The position numbers and the translations under genes were made by a program. The notes beneath the pieces were generated by a model that saw nothing but the letters and a program-made list of their open reading frames with translations, had not been told where the DNA came from and did not search any database. A stretch of DNA of 38,046 nt from an uncultured Alphaproteobacteria bacterium (GTDB lineage Bacteria; Pseudomonadota; Alphaproteobacteria; CAAHEQ01; UBA3637): NCBI GenBank assembly GCA_944392125.1, contig CALXVP010000015.1:1-38046 (forward strand). The letters run 5' to 3'. Shown in pieces: positions 16,053 to 25,548 of this stretch (position 1 is its first letter; the number at the start of each line of letters is the position of its first letter).

Positions 16053-16065
16053 CCGTTAGATATTA
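16043..16065. promoter_or_regulatory. possible HipB operator
   Basis: TAATAT (16043-16048) and ATATTA (16060-16065) form an inverted repeat around the -10 element and the start point. HipB-type antitoxins bind such palindromes in their own promoters; this one is AT-rich and could be chance. Confidence 0.3.
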
Positions 16066-16089
16066 AAAAAGATGATTGGAGATAAAATA

Positions 16090-16392
16090 ATGTCTATTAT
16101 GCTCAAAACGCCCACCGAAGTTATGAAAGAACTCGGAATGAAGGCACGCGCCAAAAGATTAACGCAAAATCTATCTCAAAGCGGAATGGCCGCCCGTTCA
16201 GGCGTCAGTTTAGGCTCGTTGAAACGATTTGAAGCAACGGGGCAAATTTCGCTGGAATCCCTGTTAAAAATTGCCATGTCGTTAAACTGCATGCACGATT
16301 TTGAAGAAGTTTTTTGCGAAACACCGCAACGTGGCTCCTTGTTTAGTGAAACAAAAGAAGCTAAAACGCGTCAACGCGGATTACTGAAATAA
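16090..16392 (+). CDS. hipB: HipB-like antitoxin, XRE-type repressor
   Basis: 100 residues from the ATG at 16090, which has GGAG nine bases upstream; a frame-matched ATG at 16072 has none. The helix-turn-helix region is 'QSGMAARSGVSLGSLKRFEA' with the following 'LESLLKIAMSLN' helix, typical of Cro/C1-type domains. In the family it binds and neutralises the HipA kinase and represses the operon. The hipA start lies 53 bases downstream in the same direction. A strong promoter lies just upstream. Confidence 0.85.
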   Translation: MSIMLKTPTEVMKELGMKARAKRLTQNLSQSGMAARSGVSLGSLKRFEATGQISLESLLKIAMSLNCMHDFEEVFCETPQRGSLFSETKEAKTRQRGLLK

Positions 16393-16445
16393 AGTGCAGA
16401 AATAAGAGACACCAGATAGTTATCGGCAATAAGGGATATAATAAG

Positions 16446-17648
16446 ATGATGCAGGTTAACGTCTTTTTAAATGCGTATCATAAACGGCAGTTTGTCGGCA
16501 AATTAGCATTAAGAGACAGGATCTTATTTGAATATGCGCCCGAGTTTTTAAAAACGGGGATTGAGCTTTCGCCGTTTATGCTCCCGTTAAAACCCGGCAT
16601 ATTTGAAGATAAACATCAAACTTTTGACGGCTTATTCGGATTATTTAACGATAGTCTGCCCGACGGCTGGGGGTGTTTGCTGTTAGATCGGTATTTACAA
16701 AAACAAGGTCTTTCTTATTACGCCATCAATCCGTTACACCGGCTTTCCATTATCGGAACGGAAGCCATGGGAGCGCTGGAATATGAGCCGACACAAACAC
16801 CCGAAAACAAATGGGTAGATGAATTACATCTAGACGTTTTGGCAAACGGCGCAGACGAAATTATCCAAGGAGAGAGTTCGGCACTATTGGATAGTTTGCG
16901 CCAACTGAACGGTTCGGCAGCCGGGGCGCGCCCTAAGATTGTGGCGTTGGTTTCGGATGATTACAGGCAAATCATCAGTGGACGGATGGCCCTCAAAGGG
17001 TTTAATCCATGGATTATTAAATTCTCATCGGAAGTGGATAATCCTGATCTCGGGGCATTGGAATATATTTATTCCCTGATGGCGAAAAAAGCGGGCGTTG
17101 AAATGCCGGACACCTATTTATTTCCCTCCAAGCACAGTAGTGGGCATTTCGGTGTGCGCCGGTTTGACAGAACTTCGGCCGGCAAGATTCACATTCACAG
17201 CGCCTGCGGATTATTACATGCTTCACATCGGATTCCCACAATGGATTATGAAAACTTAATTCGGTTAACGGCGCACTTAACGCAAGATATGCGTGAAGTT
17301 GAGAAAATGATTCGTTTGATGATATTTAATGTAAAAGCCGGCAATCGGGATGATCATACGAAAAACTTTGCCTTTATGATGACGGCGGATTACAAGTGGC
17401 GCATGACGCCGGCATTTGATATTACGCCGTCGGCAGGAATTAACGGAGAACATACGGCAACCGTCAACGGAAAAGGGCGCAACATTACAAACGAAGACTT
17501 GATAAAAGTCGGGCGTCTGGGCGGTATTGCCGATTCACACATAAAAGAAATGATTGAATCGGTTGAAACGGCGCTGGCGGATTACCCGCACTTATTGAAA
17601 ACATACGGTATTAAACATGCCCCCTCATTACCCAAAATAGCGTGTTAA
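16446..17648 (+). CDS. hipA: HipA-like serine/threonine kinase toxin
   Basis: A 400-residue kinase of the HipA family, close to the usual 440. The 'NGSAAGARPK' loop (S157) matches the E. coli loop that carries the autophosphorylated Ser150. The catalytic 'NRDDHTKNF' holds D302, equivalent to E. coli D309, and 'TPAFDITPS' holds the metal-binding D325. E. coli HipA phosphorylates glutamyl-tRNA synthetase and promotes persistence; the target here is unknown. All key residues are present, so the toxin should be active. ATG codons at 16446 and 16449 are alternative starts behind AAGGGAT. Confidence 0.9.
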   Translation: MMQVNVFLNAYHKRQFVGKLALRDRILFEYAPEFLKTGIELSPFMLPLKPGIFEDKHQTFDGLFGLFNDSLPDGWGCLLLDRYLQKQGLSYYAINPLHRLSIIGTEAMGALEYEPTQTPENKWVDELHLDVLANGADEIIQGESSALLDSLRQLNGSAAGARPKIVALVSDDYRQIISGRMALKGFNPWIIKFSSEVDNPDLGALEYIYSLMAKKAGVEMPDTYLFPSKHSSGHFGVRRFDRTSAGKIHIHSACGLLHASHRIPTMDYENLIRLTAHLTQDMREVEKMIRLMIFNVKAGNRDDHTKNFAFMMTADYKWRMTPAFDITPSAGINGEHTATVNGKGRNITNEDLIKVGRLGGIADSHIKEMIESVETALADYPHLLKTYGIKHAPSLPKIAC

Positions 17649-17955
17649 GATTTCAACCATAGGTATATGAATGCCAAAATATTATCAGGTTAATGATTCA
17701 TCTATTCATATACAAAACTCTTTTTTTGCAAATATCAATCCCCACAGGCGCATAAAACGATTTGAACACGTTAATATAATATTATCTGATATTTTAAAAT
17801 CATTATTTTTTCTTTCTATCACACGAAAAGCCCGTTTAATTCATCAGATTTTTCGTCAATCTCTCATATTTTACTGGACTTTTTGATTGGAATTGATTAT
17901 AATGTGTCATCTTTAAAATTTTTATAAAATCTACTGTATTGAAAAGGCTAATCAA
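17649..17955. other. spacer between hipA and typA
   Basis: AT-rich, no convincing gene. An open frame at 17671-17886 has no ribosome site and no protein-like pattern. The typA promoter lies at 17875-17903. Confidence 0.5.
17875..17903 (+). promoter_or_regulatory. sigma70-like promoter of typA
   Basis: TGGACT (17875-17880), a 17-base spacer and a perfect TATAAT (17898-17903), about 45 bases of leader before the ATG. Confidence 0.65.
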
Positions 17956-19779
17956 ATGACACAAGATATGAGAAATATTGCGATTATCGCACACGTTGAC
18001 CATGGTAAAACAACCTTCGTTGACGCATTTTTAAAACAAAGCGGTGCTTACCGCGAAAATCAACAGGTTGTTACCTGTGCCATGGACTCTAACGATTTGG
18101 AACGCGAACGCGGAATTACCATTTTCGCAAAATGCACTTCCGTTGAATGGCACGGCACACGCATTAACATTGTTGATACGCCGGGACACGCTGACTTCGG
18201 CGGTGAAGTGGAACGTATTTTATCCATGGTTGACGGCGTTATCTTGCTTGTTGATGCGGCAGAGGGTCCGTTACCGCAAACGAAATTCGTGCTCTCAAAA
18301 GCCTTAAAACTCGGCTTACGCCCAATCGTGGTCATCAATAAAATTGACAGAGCCGATGCTCGCCCGAATGAAGTTTTAAACGAAATTTTTGATTTGTTCG
18401 CCAATTTGGGCGCAACGGACGAACAATTGGATTTCCCGACTTTATATGCTTCCGGCCGTGAGGGGTGGGCCGTTAATGATTTAGCCGATGAACGAAAAGA
18501 TATTACACCGCTGTTTAATAAAATTTTAGAGCATGTCCCTGCCCCAAAATGCGATATTAACGGGCCGTTTAAAATGCTGGTAACAACCTTGGAAGCCGAT
18601 CCGTTTGTCGGGCGGATTTTAACCGGACGAATTTTATCGGGTAAAGTCAAAACAAATCAGATGATAAAAGCATTATCCCGCGAAGGGAAAGTGGTTGAAA
18701 ATGCCAGAGCCTCTAAAATTATCGCCTTCCGCGGATTAAAACGGCAAGCAATTGATGAAGGCGTTGCGGGCGATATTGTCAGCATTGCGGGTTTGGAAGA
18801 AGCAACCGTTGCCGATACATTGTGCGATCCGTCCGTTACGGAAGCATTGCATGCAGAACCGATTGACCCACCGACTTTGGCGATGACATTTTCCATTAAC
18901 ACATCACCGTTAGCGGGAACGGAGGGCGATAAAGTTACTTCCCGTATGATTTGGGATAGATTGTGCAAAGAAGCCGAGGGCAACATTGCCTTGCGCGTTT
19001 CTCGCACCGATTCAACCGATGCTTTTGAAGTGGCCGGACGCGGAGAATTACAACTCGGGGTTTTGATTGAAACAATGCGTCGGGAAGGATATGAACTTTC
19101 CGTTTCCCGTCCGCGCGTGGTCTTTAAAGAAGATGAAAACGGCAATAAGTTGGAACCGATGGAAGAAGTCGTGATTGATGTAGATGATGCATACACCGGC
19201 GTCGTTGTTGAAAAAATGAGTATGCGCAAAGGAGAAATGACGGAAATGGCACCGAGCGGTGGCGGGAAAACCCGTCTGACATTTGTTGCGCCCTCACGCG
19301 GATTGATTGGCTATTACAGCGAGTTTTTAACCGATACATGCGGAACGGGTGTTATGAACCGTTTATTCCATAGTTATGCCCCCTATAAGGGCGTAATTAC
19401 GGGGCGCAGAAACGGGGTTTTGATTTCAACGGAACAAGGCAAAGCCGTGCCGTATGCGCTTTGGAACATTCAAGAACGTGGGCCGTTATTTATTCCCGCG
19501 GGCACAATGGTTTATGCCGGTATGATTATCGGCGCCAACGCCAAACCGGGGGATATTGAAGTCAATCCGATTAAAGGCAAAAAGCTCACGAATATGCGGG
19601 CTGCCGGAAAAGATGATAACGTGTTGCTTTATCCGCCACGCATTATGCCGTTGGAAGTGGCACTTTCTTATATTGAAGACGATGAGTTGGTTGAGGTAAC
19701 ACCCAAAAATATCCGTCTGCGCAAGAAATATCTGGATAGCAACGAACGGCGCAAATATGAACGGCGCAAAGAAGATTAA
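17956..19779 (+). CDS. typA: ribosome-associated GTPase TypA/BipA
   Basis: Translational GTPase of 607 residues, the normal length, which acts on the 50S subunit in ribosome assembly and under stress or cold. The GTPase motifs are all present: G1 'AHVDHGKTT', G2 'RERGITI', G3 'DTPGHADF', G4 'NKID'. EF-Tu-like domain II, EF-G-like domains and the BipA-specific C-terminal domain follow ('PSRGLIGYYSEFLTDT' and 'NIQERGPLFIPAG'). The basic tail is 'NERRKYERRKED'. The gene stands alone with its own promoter, and a long stem-loop follows 27 bases after the stop. Confidence 0.97.
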   Translation: MTQDMRNIAIIAHVDHGKTTFVDAFLKQSGAYRENQQVVTCAMDSNDLERERGITIFAKCTSVEWHGTRINIVDTPGHADFGGEVERILSMVDGVILLVDAAEGPLPQTKFVLSKALKLGLRPIVVINKIDRADARPNEVLNEIFDLFANLGATDEQLDFPTLYASGREGWAVNDLADERKDITPLFNKILEHVPAPKCDINGPFKMLVTTLEADPFVGRILTGRILSGKVKTNQMIKALSREGKVVENARASKIIAFRGLKRQAIDEGVAGDIVSIAGLEEATVADTLCDPSVTEALHAEPIDPPTLAMTFSINTSPLAGTEGDKVTSRMIWDRLCKEAEGNIALRVSRTDSTDAFEVAGRGELQLGVLIETMRREGYELSVSRPRVVFKEDENGNKLEPMEEVVIDVDDAYTGVVVEKMSMRKGEMTEMAPSGGGKTRLTFVAPSRGLIGYYSEFLTDTCGTGVMNRLFHSYAPYKGVITGRRNGVLISTEQGKAVPYALWNIQERGPLFIPAGTMVYAGMIIGANAKPGDIEVNPIKGKKLTNMRAAGKDDNVLLYPPRIMPLEVALSYIEDDELVEVTPKNIRLRKKYLDSNERRKYERRKED

Positions 19780-19806
19780 GCGAAGAATCTTTGAGATGTG
19801 AAAAAG

Positions 19807-19879
19807 AAAAACGTTGCGTTAAGAGTGAGCATCTCCGCTAAAACAGACAGCGAGATTTGCACTTTTAAGCAACGTTTTT
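19807..19879 (+). terminator. long 73-base stem-loop after typA
   Basis: Three stacked helices: 19807-19817 with 19869-19879 (11 bp, A5/T5 base), TTAAGAGTG with CACTTTTAA (9 bp, one G-U), and ATCTC(C)GCT with AGCGAGAT (8 bp, one bulged C), closing a 9-base A-rich loop. The T5 end suggests termination of typA, but the structure is much longer than an ordinary terminator and might be a processed RNA. Confidence 0.6.
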
Positions 19880-19954
19880 CATAAAAAAGCCGAAACGGGA
19901 AAAAAGATTTGCTCTTACGGTTTCTTTTTGTTAGAATTGGGCAAAGGATATGAA

Positions 19955-21301
19955 ATGAAGCAAAAACAAAATAGGCAATTAAAACGACACTCGTGGCTCA
20001 CCGCGCTTAAAGGGTATACAAACCCGCGCATTGCCGTATTTGCTCTTCTTGGCTTTTCATGCGGACTGCCGTTCGGATTGATTGGCTATGCGTTAGCGCT
20101 CTGGCTGGCGGCATCGCATATTTCTTTGGCAGCCATCGGTTTTTTTGCACTTGTTCTTTTACCTTATAATTTTAAATTCTTATGGGCGCCATTGGTTGAT
20201 CGTGTGCAACTCCCGATATTGGCGCGACGATTCGGAAGCAAAAAAGCGTGGTTGCTATGCTTTCAAATCGGGCTGATTTTAAGCGTGTGGGGACTGGCAA
20301 GTCGCGATCCGAATGCAAACAGTTGGTTTTTGCCGTGGACGGTTTCTAACGGTGATGATGCGCCGATTCAAGCGCTTATTCCGATGCAAACATATCTATT
20401 TGCTTTGCTCACGGCATTTTTTGCCGCCAGTCAAGATATTGTGGTCGATGCGCTCCGAATTAACACGTTATCAAAAGAAGAATACGGCGAAGGAACAAGC
20501 ATGTATCAATTCGGGTATCGGATGGGGATGTTGATTTCCAGCGCCGGCGTTGTGGCATTGGCGAGCCGTATTTCTTGGCAGAGTGCTTATTTCGGGGTCG
20601 GGTGTTTGATTTTAGTCGGGCTGTTTGCTACACTTTGCGTTAAGGAAGCCCCAAGCCACGAAGTAAAGAAACAATCATCTCGCCAATTTTGGTATGAGAT
20701 GATTATTGCACCGTTTCGGGATTTCATGGCGCACGCGCATTGGTATCTGATTCTGCTTTTTATTATTCTTTATAAATTGTGCAATGCTGTTTTGGGCCGA
20801 ATGGCTCTGCCGTTTTATCGGGAAATGGGATTCTCAAATGATCAAATTGCTCTTGTATCGGGCACACTCGGACCGTGGATTACAATCGGGGGCGTTGCTG
20901 TCGGCGGTATATTGGTTATGCGGTATCCGATTTTAAAACTGTTATTTGCTTTGGGATGCGTGGAAATTTTAACTTCTGTTGTTTTTGGTATTTTTTCGCT
21001 GTTTCCGCATTCAATTACATTATTTTTAATCGTTATTTTATTTGATAATATTGTCGGCGGTATGGGTGGTGCCGTTTTTGTGGCATTTTTATCCGGACTG
21101 TGCGCCAAAAAATATGCCGCCACACAATATGCGCTTCTCAGCAGTTTAATGATGTTCTCTGTTTCCGTTATTTCCGTATACAGCGGTGTTTGGGCCATGC
21201 AAATGGGGTGGATGTTATTCTTTATGTTTACGGGAATCTTAATGCTTCCCGCCCTTTGCCTGCTTGGCTGGCTCATTAAAAAAGAGAAAGTATCATCATA
21301 A
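19955..21301 (+). CDS. ampG: AmpG-like major facilitator permease
   Basis: 448 residues from the ATG at 19955, which follows AAAGGA at the right distance. Hydrophobic throughout, with about 12 membrane segments. AmpG hallmarks are 'GFSCGLPFGLIGYALALWLA', 'AIGFFALVLLPYNFKFLWAP' with 'LVDR', and 'AASQDIVVDALR'. The family brings anhydro-muropeptides from the periplasm to the cytoplasm for cell-wall recycling. The substrate here is inferred from these motifs; other members carry siderophores or acyl groups. It is followed 18 bases later by a small gene of unknown function in the same direction. Confidence 0.85.
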   Translation: MKQKQNRQLKRHSWLTALKGYTNPRIAVFALLGFSCGLPFGLIGYALALWLAASHISLAAIGFFALVLLPYNFKFLWAPLVDRVQLPILARRFGSKKAWLLCFQIGLILSVWGLASRDPNANSWFLPWTVSNGDDAPIQALIPMQTYLFALLTAFFAASQDIVVDALRINTLSKEEYGEGTSMYQFGYRMGMLISSAGVVALASRISWQSAYFGVGCLILVGLFATLCVKEAPSHEVKKQSSRQFWYEMIIAPFRDFMAHAHWYLILLFIILYKLCNAVLGRMALPFYREMGFSNDQIALVSGTLGPWITIGGVAVGGILVMRYPILKLLFALGCVEILTSVVFGIFSLFPHSITLFLIVILFDNIVGGMGGAVFVAFLSGLCAKKYAATQYALLSSLMMFSVSVISVYSGVWAMQMGWMLFFMFTGILMLPALCLLGWLIKKEKVSS

Positions 21302-21319
21302 GAGCAAAAGGAAAGAATT

Positions 21320-21718
21320 ATGCGTTTTATTGTATTTTTCAATGATCATCCGAAAGTGCAAAAATTTGATGTGCGCGCGTGGGATAATGCCACCCCTCAC
21401 CCGAATTTTGCGGGCGAAATGACTCATCCGAAATTTGTTCAACATTATCATATTGATGAATCTGCCGTTTCTTCGGTCGGAAACATTGATTATAATGAAA
21501 AGACGGGTAAATGGGAATTTTTAAGCAAACCAGGGTGTTTGTTTGTCGGAACGAACGAAACACGCAAAAAGGCCGATAAAATTTTGGCACTCAAATATAT
21601 TCAAACAAAATTCGGCAATGATGAAGAGGCCATTCGCCAATCGTTATATGAGCAAAAATGCGCTCAATACAATCAGATGCTCTCATACGCGCGCAAAAAC
21701 CAACGAGCCGTTAAATAA
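21320..21718 (+). CDS. small protein of unknown function
   Basis: A 132-residue soluble protein, not recognised. AAAGGAAAGAA precedes the ATG. It starts with a beta strand ('MRFIVFFNDHP'), is rich in His, Asn and Lys, and has a helical C-terminal half that begins around 'NETRKKADKILALKYIQTKF'. No signal peptide or membrane segment. It follows the AmpG-like gene closely and is convergent with ftsB. Confidence 0.7.
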   Translation: MRFIVFFNDHPKVQKFDVRAWDNATPHPNFAGEMTHPKFVQHYHIDESAVSSVGNIDYNEKTGKWEFLSKPGCLFVGTNETRKKADKILALKYIQTKFGNDEEAIRQSLYEQKCAQYNQMLSYARKNQRAVK

Positions 21719-21776
21719 TCATTATTCCGAACGGCAGGAATGTTGTTGGGATTCTCGCGTATCTCAAGACAGAGAA

Positions 21777-22070
21777 TTAAGGAAAAATCACCTTAATATC
21801 TTGATCGCCCATATTTAAGATTCTCAATGCCGATTCGGAAAGTTGATCCAAGTCAAGCGATTTAGGCGAAAGGGCATTTACTTTCGCCTGTAATCTTTCT
21901 TTAATCAGCGCGCTTTCTTGTTTAATTTCATCGGCCGTTTCAATTTCTGCACGCACTTGTATCATTCGGCGGATTCCGTGATTCCCCTGAATGGCGTGGA
22001 ATACAAAATAAGCCGTTATCAATAAACAAATAAACGGAATCAACCATGTGCGTGAAATAGAAAAATTCAT
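21777..22070 (-). CDS. ftsB: cell-division protein FtsB (septum formation initiator family)
   Basis: A 97-residue bitopic protein. One membrane helix (about 8-26) is followed by 'AIQGNHGIRRM', a coiled coil (about 33-68), and the family ending 'LDQLSESALRILNMGDQDIKVIF'. In alphaproteobacteria the equivalent segment after the helix reads like 'YHA..G..G', which matches here. FtsB joins FtsL and FtsQ in the periplasmic arm of the divisome. AGAGG lies eight bases before the ATG. It is divergent from the GT8 gene; the pyruvate-dehydrogenase genes that often follow ftsB in this class are absent here. Confidence 0.85.
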   Translation of the reverse strand: MNFSISRTWLIPFICLLITAYFVFHAIQGNHGIRRMIQVRAEIETADEIKQESALIKERLQAKVNALSPKSLDLDQLSESALRILNMGDQDIKVIFP

Positions 22071-22244
22071 TGCCTAACCTCTTATACGATTTATTTTTGT
22101 ATACAATAAAACAGAAAAAGTAAAGTAAAAAGGAAACATATTTTCTAAAAAATATGAAGAGAAATATAGGGATTGGTTTTATTTTTATTGAAAAATAAAA
22201 AATATTATTGTAGTCTTCATAAAATAAATAATAAAAGGACGGGT

Positions 22245-23321
22245 ATGAAAAAACTTTTGCGATTATCATTTATAGGCGTTATTTCTTTTCTGATTCTTTT
22301 TATCGGATTGATATTTTATCATTTTCTTGCGCAAGGGGAATCACGCATTTCCAAAGCAAACCGTGTGTTGCATATTGTTTTTGGTGTAGACAATGATTAC
22401 CATGAAGCCATGAATACGGCAATCACCTCACTGCTTGAAAATCACACAAATCAACTCATTCATATTTATGTTTTATATACATCTCCATTGCGATTACAGG
22501 ATTCTACAAAAAATTTGGTATCATTTTTTCCAAATGCACAGGTCTCGTTTCATCGGATCTCGGTACCTCATGAATTTACCGAACTGGCAAATGAAACATG
22601 GCCGATTTCTACACTTCTGCGATTGTTTATCACTGATATCTTACCCCCATCAACAGATCGCGTTCTCTATTTAGATGCCGATGTTATCATAAAAGACTCC
22701 CTTGTTGATTTTTATAATTTACCTATGCAAGACGCATTTATGATTGGTATTCGCGATCCGCAAGAAGAAAAGTTAATTAAAAATATTACGGCATATAAAC
22801 TGTTACCGCCCGATATAAACAAAGGAATCTCGCAATACGTTAATTCAGGCGTTTTACTATTCAACATAGAACAAATGCGCCGACAGGGCACGTCTCGGCA
22901 AATTTTATCATTTCTGAAAGCCAATCAATCAGTTGATCAATTTTTATATCCCGATCAAGATATAATAAATATTTTATGGCAAGATAAAATTATCCCGGCA
23001 GAACAAAAATACAATCACTCAACACGTTCTCCGATTACAAAAGATACAGTCGTTATACATTATATGTCTCGCCCAAAACCATGGAATACGCAACAAGATA
23101 AATTAACTTTCACGCAATTTATCCAAACGATGCCATGGCATATTTATCATAAAAAATACAAAAACTATATTGACGGATACAATCCAATCATTCAAAGTTA
23201 TTACCGTTCATTACTGGATTTGTATTATTTCTTTGTTTCTCCGATCGTTACCGGGACAAAATTTTATGAATCCCATATCAATCAGAGCATTGTCAATCTG
23301 TTTAGTGGCTGGATTTATTAA
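22245..23321 (+). CDS. membrane-anchored family 8 glycosyltransferase
   Basis: 358 residues from the ATG at 22245 (AAAAGGAC upstream); the frame is open to 22173 without a ribosome site. A Lys/Arg-flanked hydrophobic helix (about 8-30) precedes a GT8 catalytic domain: 'HIVFGVDNDYHEAMNTAITS', 'RLFITDILPPSTDRVLYLDADVI' with the DxD metal site, 'YVNSGVLLFNIEQMR', 'PDQDIIN' and 'VIHYMSRPKPW'. Family members transfer glucose or galactose to LPS core, glycogenin-like or capsule acceptors. The topology predicts a periplasmic catalytic domain, as in the GT2 protein at 14678-15907. The acceptor is unknown. Confidence 0.9.
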   Translation: MKKLLRLSFIGVISFLILFIGLIFYHFLAQGESRISKANRVLHIVFGVDNDYHEAMNTAITSLLENHTNQLIHIYVLYTSPLRLQDSTKNLVSFFPNAQVSFHRISVPHEFTELANETWPISTLLRLFITDILPPSTDRVLYLDADVIIKDSLVDFYNLPMQDAFMIGIRDPQEEKLIKNITAYKLLPPDINKGISQYVNSGVLLFNIEQMRRQGTSRQILSFLKANQSVDQFLYPDQDIINILWQDKIIPAEQKYNHSTRSPITKDTVVIHYMSRPKPWNTQQDKLTFTQFIQTMPWHIYHKKYKNYIDGYNPIIQSYYRSLLDLYYFFVSPIVTGTKFYESHINQSIVNLFSGWIY

Positions 23322-23432
23322 TCTAGCGGGATTACACCCGAATGAATGCCGATAAAATAGTCTTTAACTGCTCTGAAAGTATAACTTTTTCATAAAAAAT
23401 TCAAAATGTGAAGAAAAAAATAACGTTGGGGT

Positions 23433-23464
23433 GTTGCGAAATACAATTTTATGACCTATATATC
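23433..23464 (+). promoter_or_regulatory. heat-shock (RpoH, sigma32) promoter of dnaKJ
   Basis: GTTG (23433-23436), an 18-base spacer and CCTATATATC (23455-23464). The alphaproteobacterial RpoH consensus is CTTG-N17-23-CYTATNTNNG; the -10 part matches nine of ten positions. The leader before the dnaK ATG would be about 35 bases. Confidence 0.65.
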
Positions 23465-23504
23465 GTTCAACAATGATAAAACATTAACTTTAAGGAGAGA
23501 GAGC

Positions 23505-25418
23505 ATGTCAAAAATATTAGGAATTGATTTAGGTACAACAAACTCATGTATGTGCATTATGGATGGGAAAGATCCGAAAGTTTTGGAGAACCGTGAAGGC
23601 GCCAGAACAACACCGTCCATGGTTGCGTTTACGAGTAAAGGTGAACGGTTAGTCGGTCAGCCGGCAAAACGGCAAGCCGTCACAAACCCAACGGGAACAT
23701 TGTTTTCCATTAAACGGTTGATCGGTCGTCGGTATAATGATAAAATGGTTGAACGCGATAAAGCGTTGATGCCGTATAAAATTATCTCGGGCGATAACGG
23801 CGATGCTTGGGTGGAAGTTGCCGATAAGAAATATGCGCCGAGTCAAATTTCGGCTTATGTTTTGCAAAAGCTGAAAGAAGATGCCGAAAGCTATTTGGGC
23901 GAAAAAGTAACACAAGCCATCATTACCGTTCCGGCTTACTTTGACGATTCACAACGTCAAGCCACAAAAGATGCCGGTAAGATTGCCGGATTGGAAGTTT
24001 TGCGGATTATCAACGAACCGACGGCTGCTGCTTTAGCTTACGGTATGGATAGCAAAAAATCAGGCACGATTGCGGTTTACGACTTGGGTGGCGGAACTTT
24101 TGATGTATCCATTTTGGAAATCGGCGACGGCGTGTTTGAAGTGAAATCAACAAACGGTGATACGTTCTTGGGCGGTGAAGACTTTGACGCACGGATTATG
24201 GACTATTTGGCCGATGAATTTAAGAAAGAAAACGGTATTGACTTGCGTCAAGACAGAATGGCTTTACAACGGTTAAAAGAAGCCGCCGAAAAAGCAAAGA
24301 TTGAATTATCGTCAGCCACGCAAACGGATATTAACTTACCGTTTATTACGGCAGACGCCACAGGCCCGAAACACTTGAACGTATCGCTCACACGGGCGAA
24401 ATTGGAAAGCCTTGTGGAAGATTTGCTTGACCGCACAAAAGGCCCGATGGAAAAAGCATTAAAAGATGCCGGATTATCCAAAGGGGAAATTGATGAAGTT
24501 ATCCTTGTCGGCGGTATGACACGTATGCCGAAAGTGCAAGAAATCGTTAAAGATTTCTTCGGTAAAGAACCGCATAAAGGTGTTAACCCGGATGAAGTGG
24601 TTGCCATGGGTGCGGCTATTCAAGGCGGTGTGTTAAAAGGCGATGTGAAAGATGTGTTGTTGCTTGATGTGACACCGTTATCACTCGGTATTGAAACATT
24701 AGGCGGTGTCTTTACGCGTTTGATTGACCGTAACACCACGATTCCGACGAAGAAGAGTCAAGTCTTCTCAACGGCAGAAGACGGGCAAACGGCCGTTACC
24801 ATTCGCGTGTTCCAAGGGGAACGTGAAATGGCACGCGATAATAAATTGCTCGGACAATTTGATTTAATCGGTATTCCGCCTGCACCGCGCGGTATGCCTC
24901 AAATTGAAGTAACGTTTGATATTGATGCGAACGGCATTGTGAATGTATCCGCAAAAGATAAAGCAACGGGTAAAGAGCAAAACATTCGCATTCAAGCCTC
25001 GGGCGGATTAAAAGATGAAGATATTGAAAAGATGGTGAAAGAAGCCGAGCAACATGCCGAAGAAGATAAGAAGTTAAAAGAAGCGATTGAAGCACGCAAC
25101 CATGCGGATGCGCTCATTCATGAAACGGAAAAACTCTTAAAAGAAAACGGCGATAAAATCGGTTCAACCGAAAAAGAAAGCATTGAAAAAGCGATTCAAG
25201 AGTTGAAAGACGTGTTGGACAGCAACGATGCCGATAAGATTAAGGATAAAACGAATGCGTTAACACAAGCCTCATTGAAACTCGGTGAAGCGATGTATAA
25301 GCAATCAGCTGATGCTACGGCGACAGGAGCAAGCGCCGGTTCTTCTGAAACGGCAAGCGATTCCAAGCCGGCAGATGATACGGTTGTAGATGCCGATTTT
25401 GAAGAGGTAAAGAAATAA
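23505..25418 (+). CDS. dnaK: chaperone DnaK (Hsp70)
   Basis: 637 residues, the usual length. The ATG at 23505 is chosen for AAGGAGAG upstream and because the protein starts with the invariant '[13 protein letters not shown]'; the open frame upstream overlaps the promoter. Nucleotide-binding motifs include '[17 protein letters not shown]', '[11 protein letters not shown]', '[11 protein letters not shown]' and '[11 protein letters not shown]'. The linker is '[16 protein letters not shown]'; the substrate-binding domain and helical lid follow, ending in an acidic tail '[11 protein letters not shown]'. It works with DnaJ, encoded downstream, and with GrpE, not in this window. Confidence 0.98.
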   Translation: MSKILGIDLGTTNSCMCIMDGKDPKVLENREGARTTPSMVAFTSKGERLVGQPAKRQAVTNPTGTLFSIKRLIGRRYNDKMVERDKALMPYKIISGDNGDAWVEVADKKYAPSQISAYVLQKLKEDAESYLGEKVTQAIITVPAYFDDSQRQATKDAGKIAGLEVLRIINEPTAAALAYGMDSKKSGTIAVYDLGGGTFDVSILEIGDGVFEVKSTNGDTFLGGEDFDARIMDYLADEFKKENGIDLRQDRMALQRLKEAAEKAKIELSSATQTDINLPFITADATGPKHLNVSLTRAKLESLVEDLLDRTKGPMEKALKDAGLSKGEIDEVILVGGMTRMPKVQEIVKDFFGKEPHKGVNPDEVVAMGAAIQGGVLKGDVKDVLLLDVTPLSLGIETLGGVFTRLIDRNTTIPTKKSQVFSTAEDGQTAVTIRVFQGEREMARDNKLLGQFDLIGIPPAPRGMPQIEVTFDIDANGIVNVSAKDKATGKEQNIRIQASGGLKDEDIEKMVKEAEQHAEEDKKLKEAIEARNHADALIHETEKLLKENGDKIGSTEKESIEKAIQELKDVLDSNDADKIKDKTNALTQASLKLGEAMYKQSADATATGASAGSSETASDSKPADDTVVDADFEEVKK

Positions 25419-25445
25419 TCTTTTTTCGGTAAGAAAAAAAGGGGG

Positions 25446-25489
25446 GTCTTTTTCGGTTACATACAACTGTATGTCCGAAAAAGACTTTT
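25446..25489 (+). terminator. strong stem-loop between dnaK and dnaJ
   Basis: GTCTTTTTCGG (25446-25456) pairs with CCGAAAAAGAC (25475-25485). After a two-base TT bulge an inner ACATAC/GTATGT stem closes a four-base loop. TTTT follows. It probably ends or attenuates part of the dnaK transcripts, lowering dnaJ expression relative to dnaK. Confidence 0.75.
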
Positions 25490-25548
25490 CCTTATAAACG
25501 GGGTCGCTTAATCGGCCGAATACGGAAACAAAACAAGGAATAAAGAAC

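Noticed and set aside
17671..17886. 71-residue plus-strand open frame between hipA and typA
   Set aside because: No ribosome site, no protein-like pattern, and it overlaps the typA promoter.
18060..19229. Two long minus-strand open frames
   Set aside because: Both are shadows inside typA, Ser/Thr/Pro-rich as expected from antisense reading.
21940..22269. Minus-strand frame containing 'RHSGESRNP', a phrase typical of translated intergenic palindromic repeats
   Set aside because: The DNA is in-frame ftsB coding sequence that matches the conserved FtsB segment after the membrane helix. The resemblance in the other frame is coincidental.
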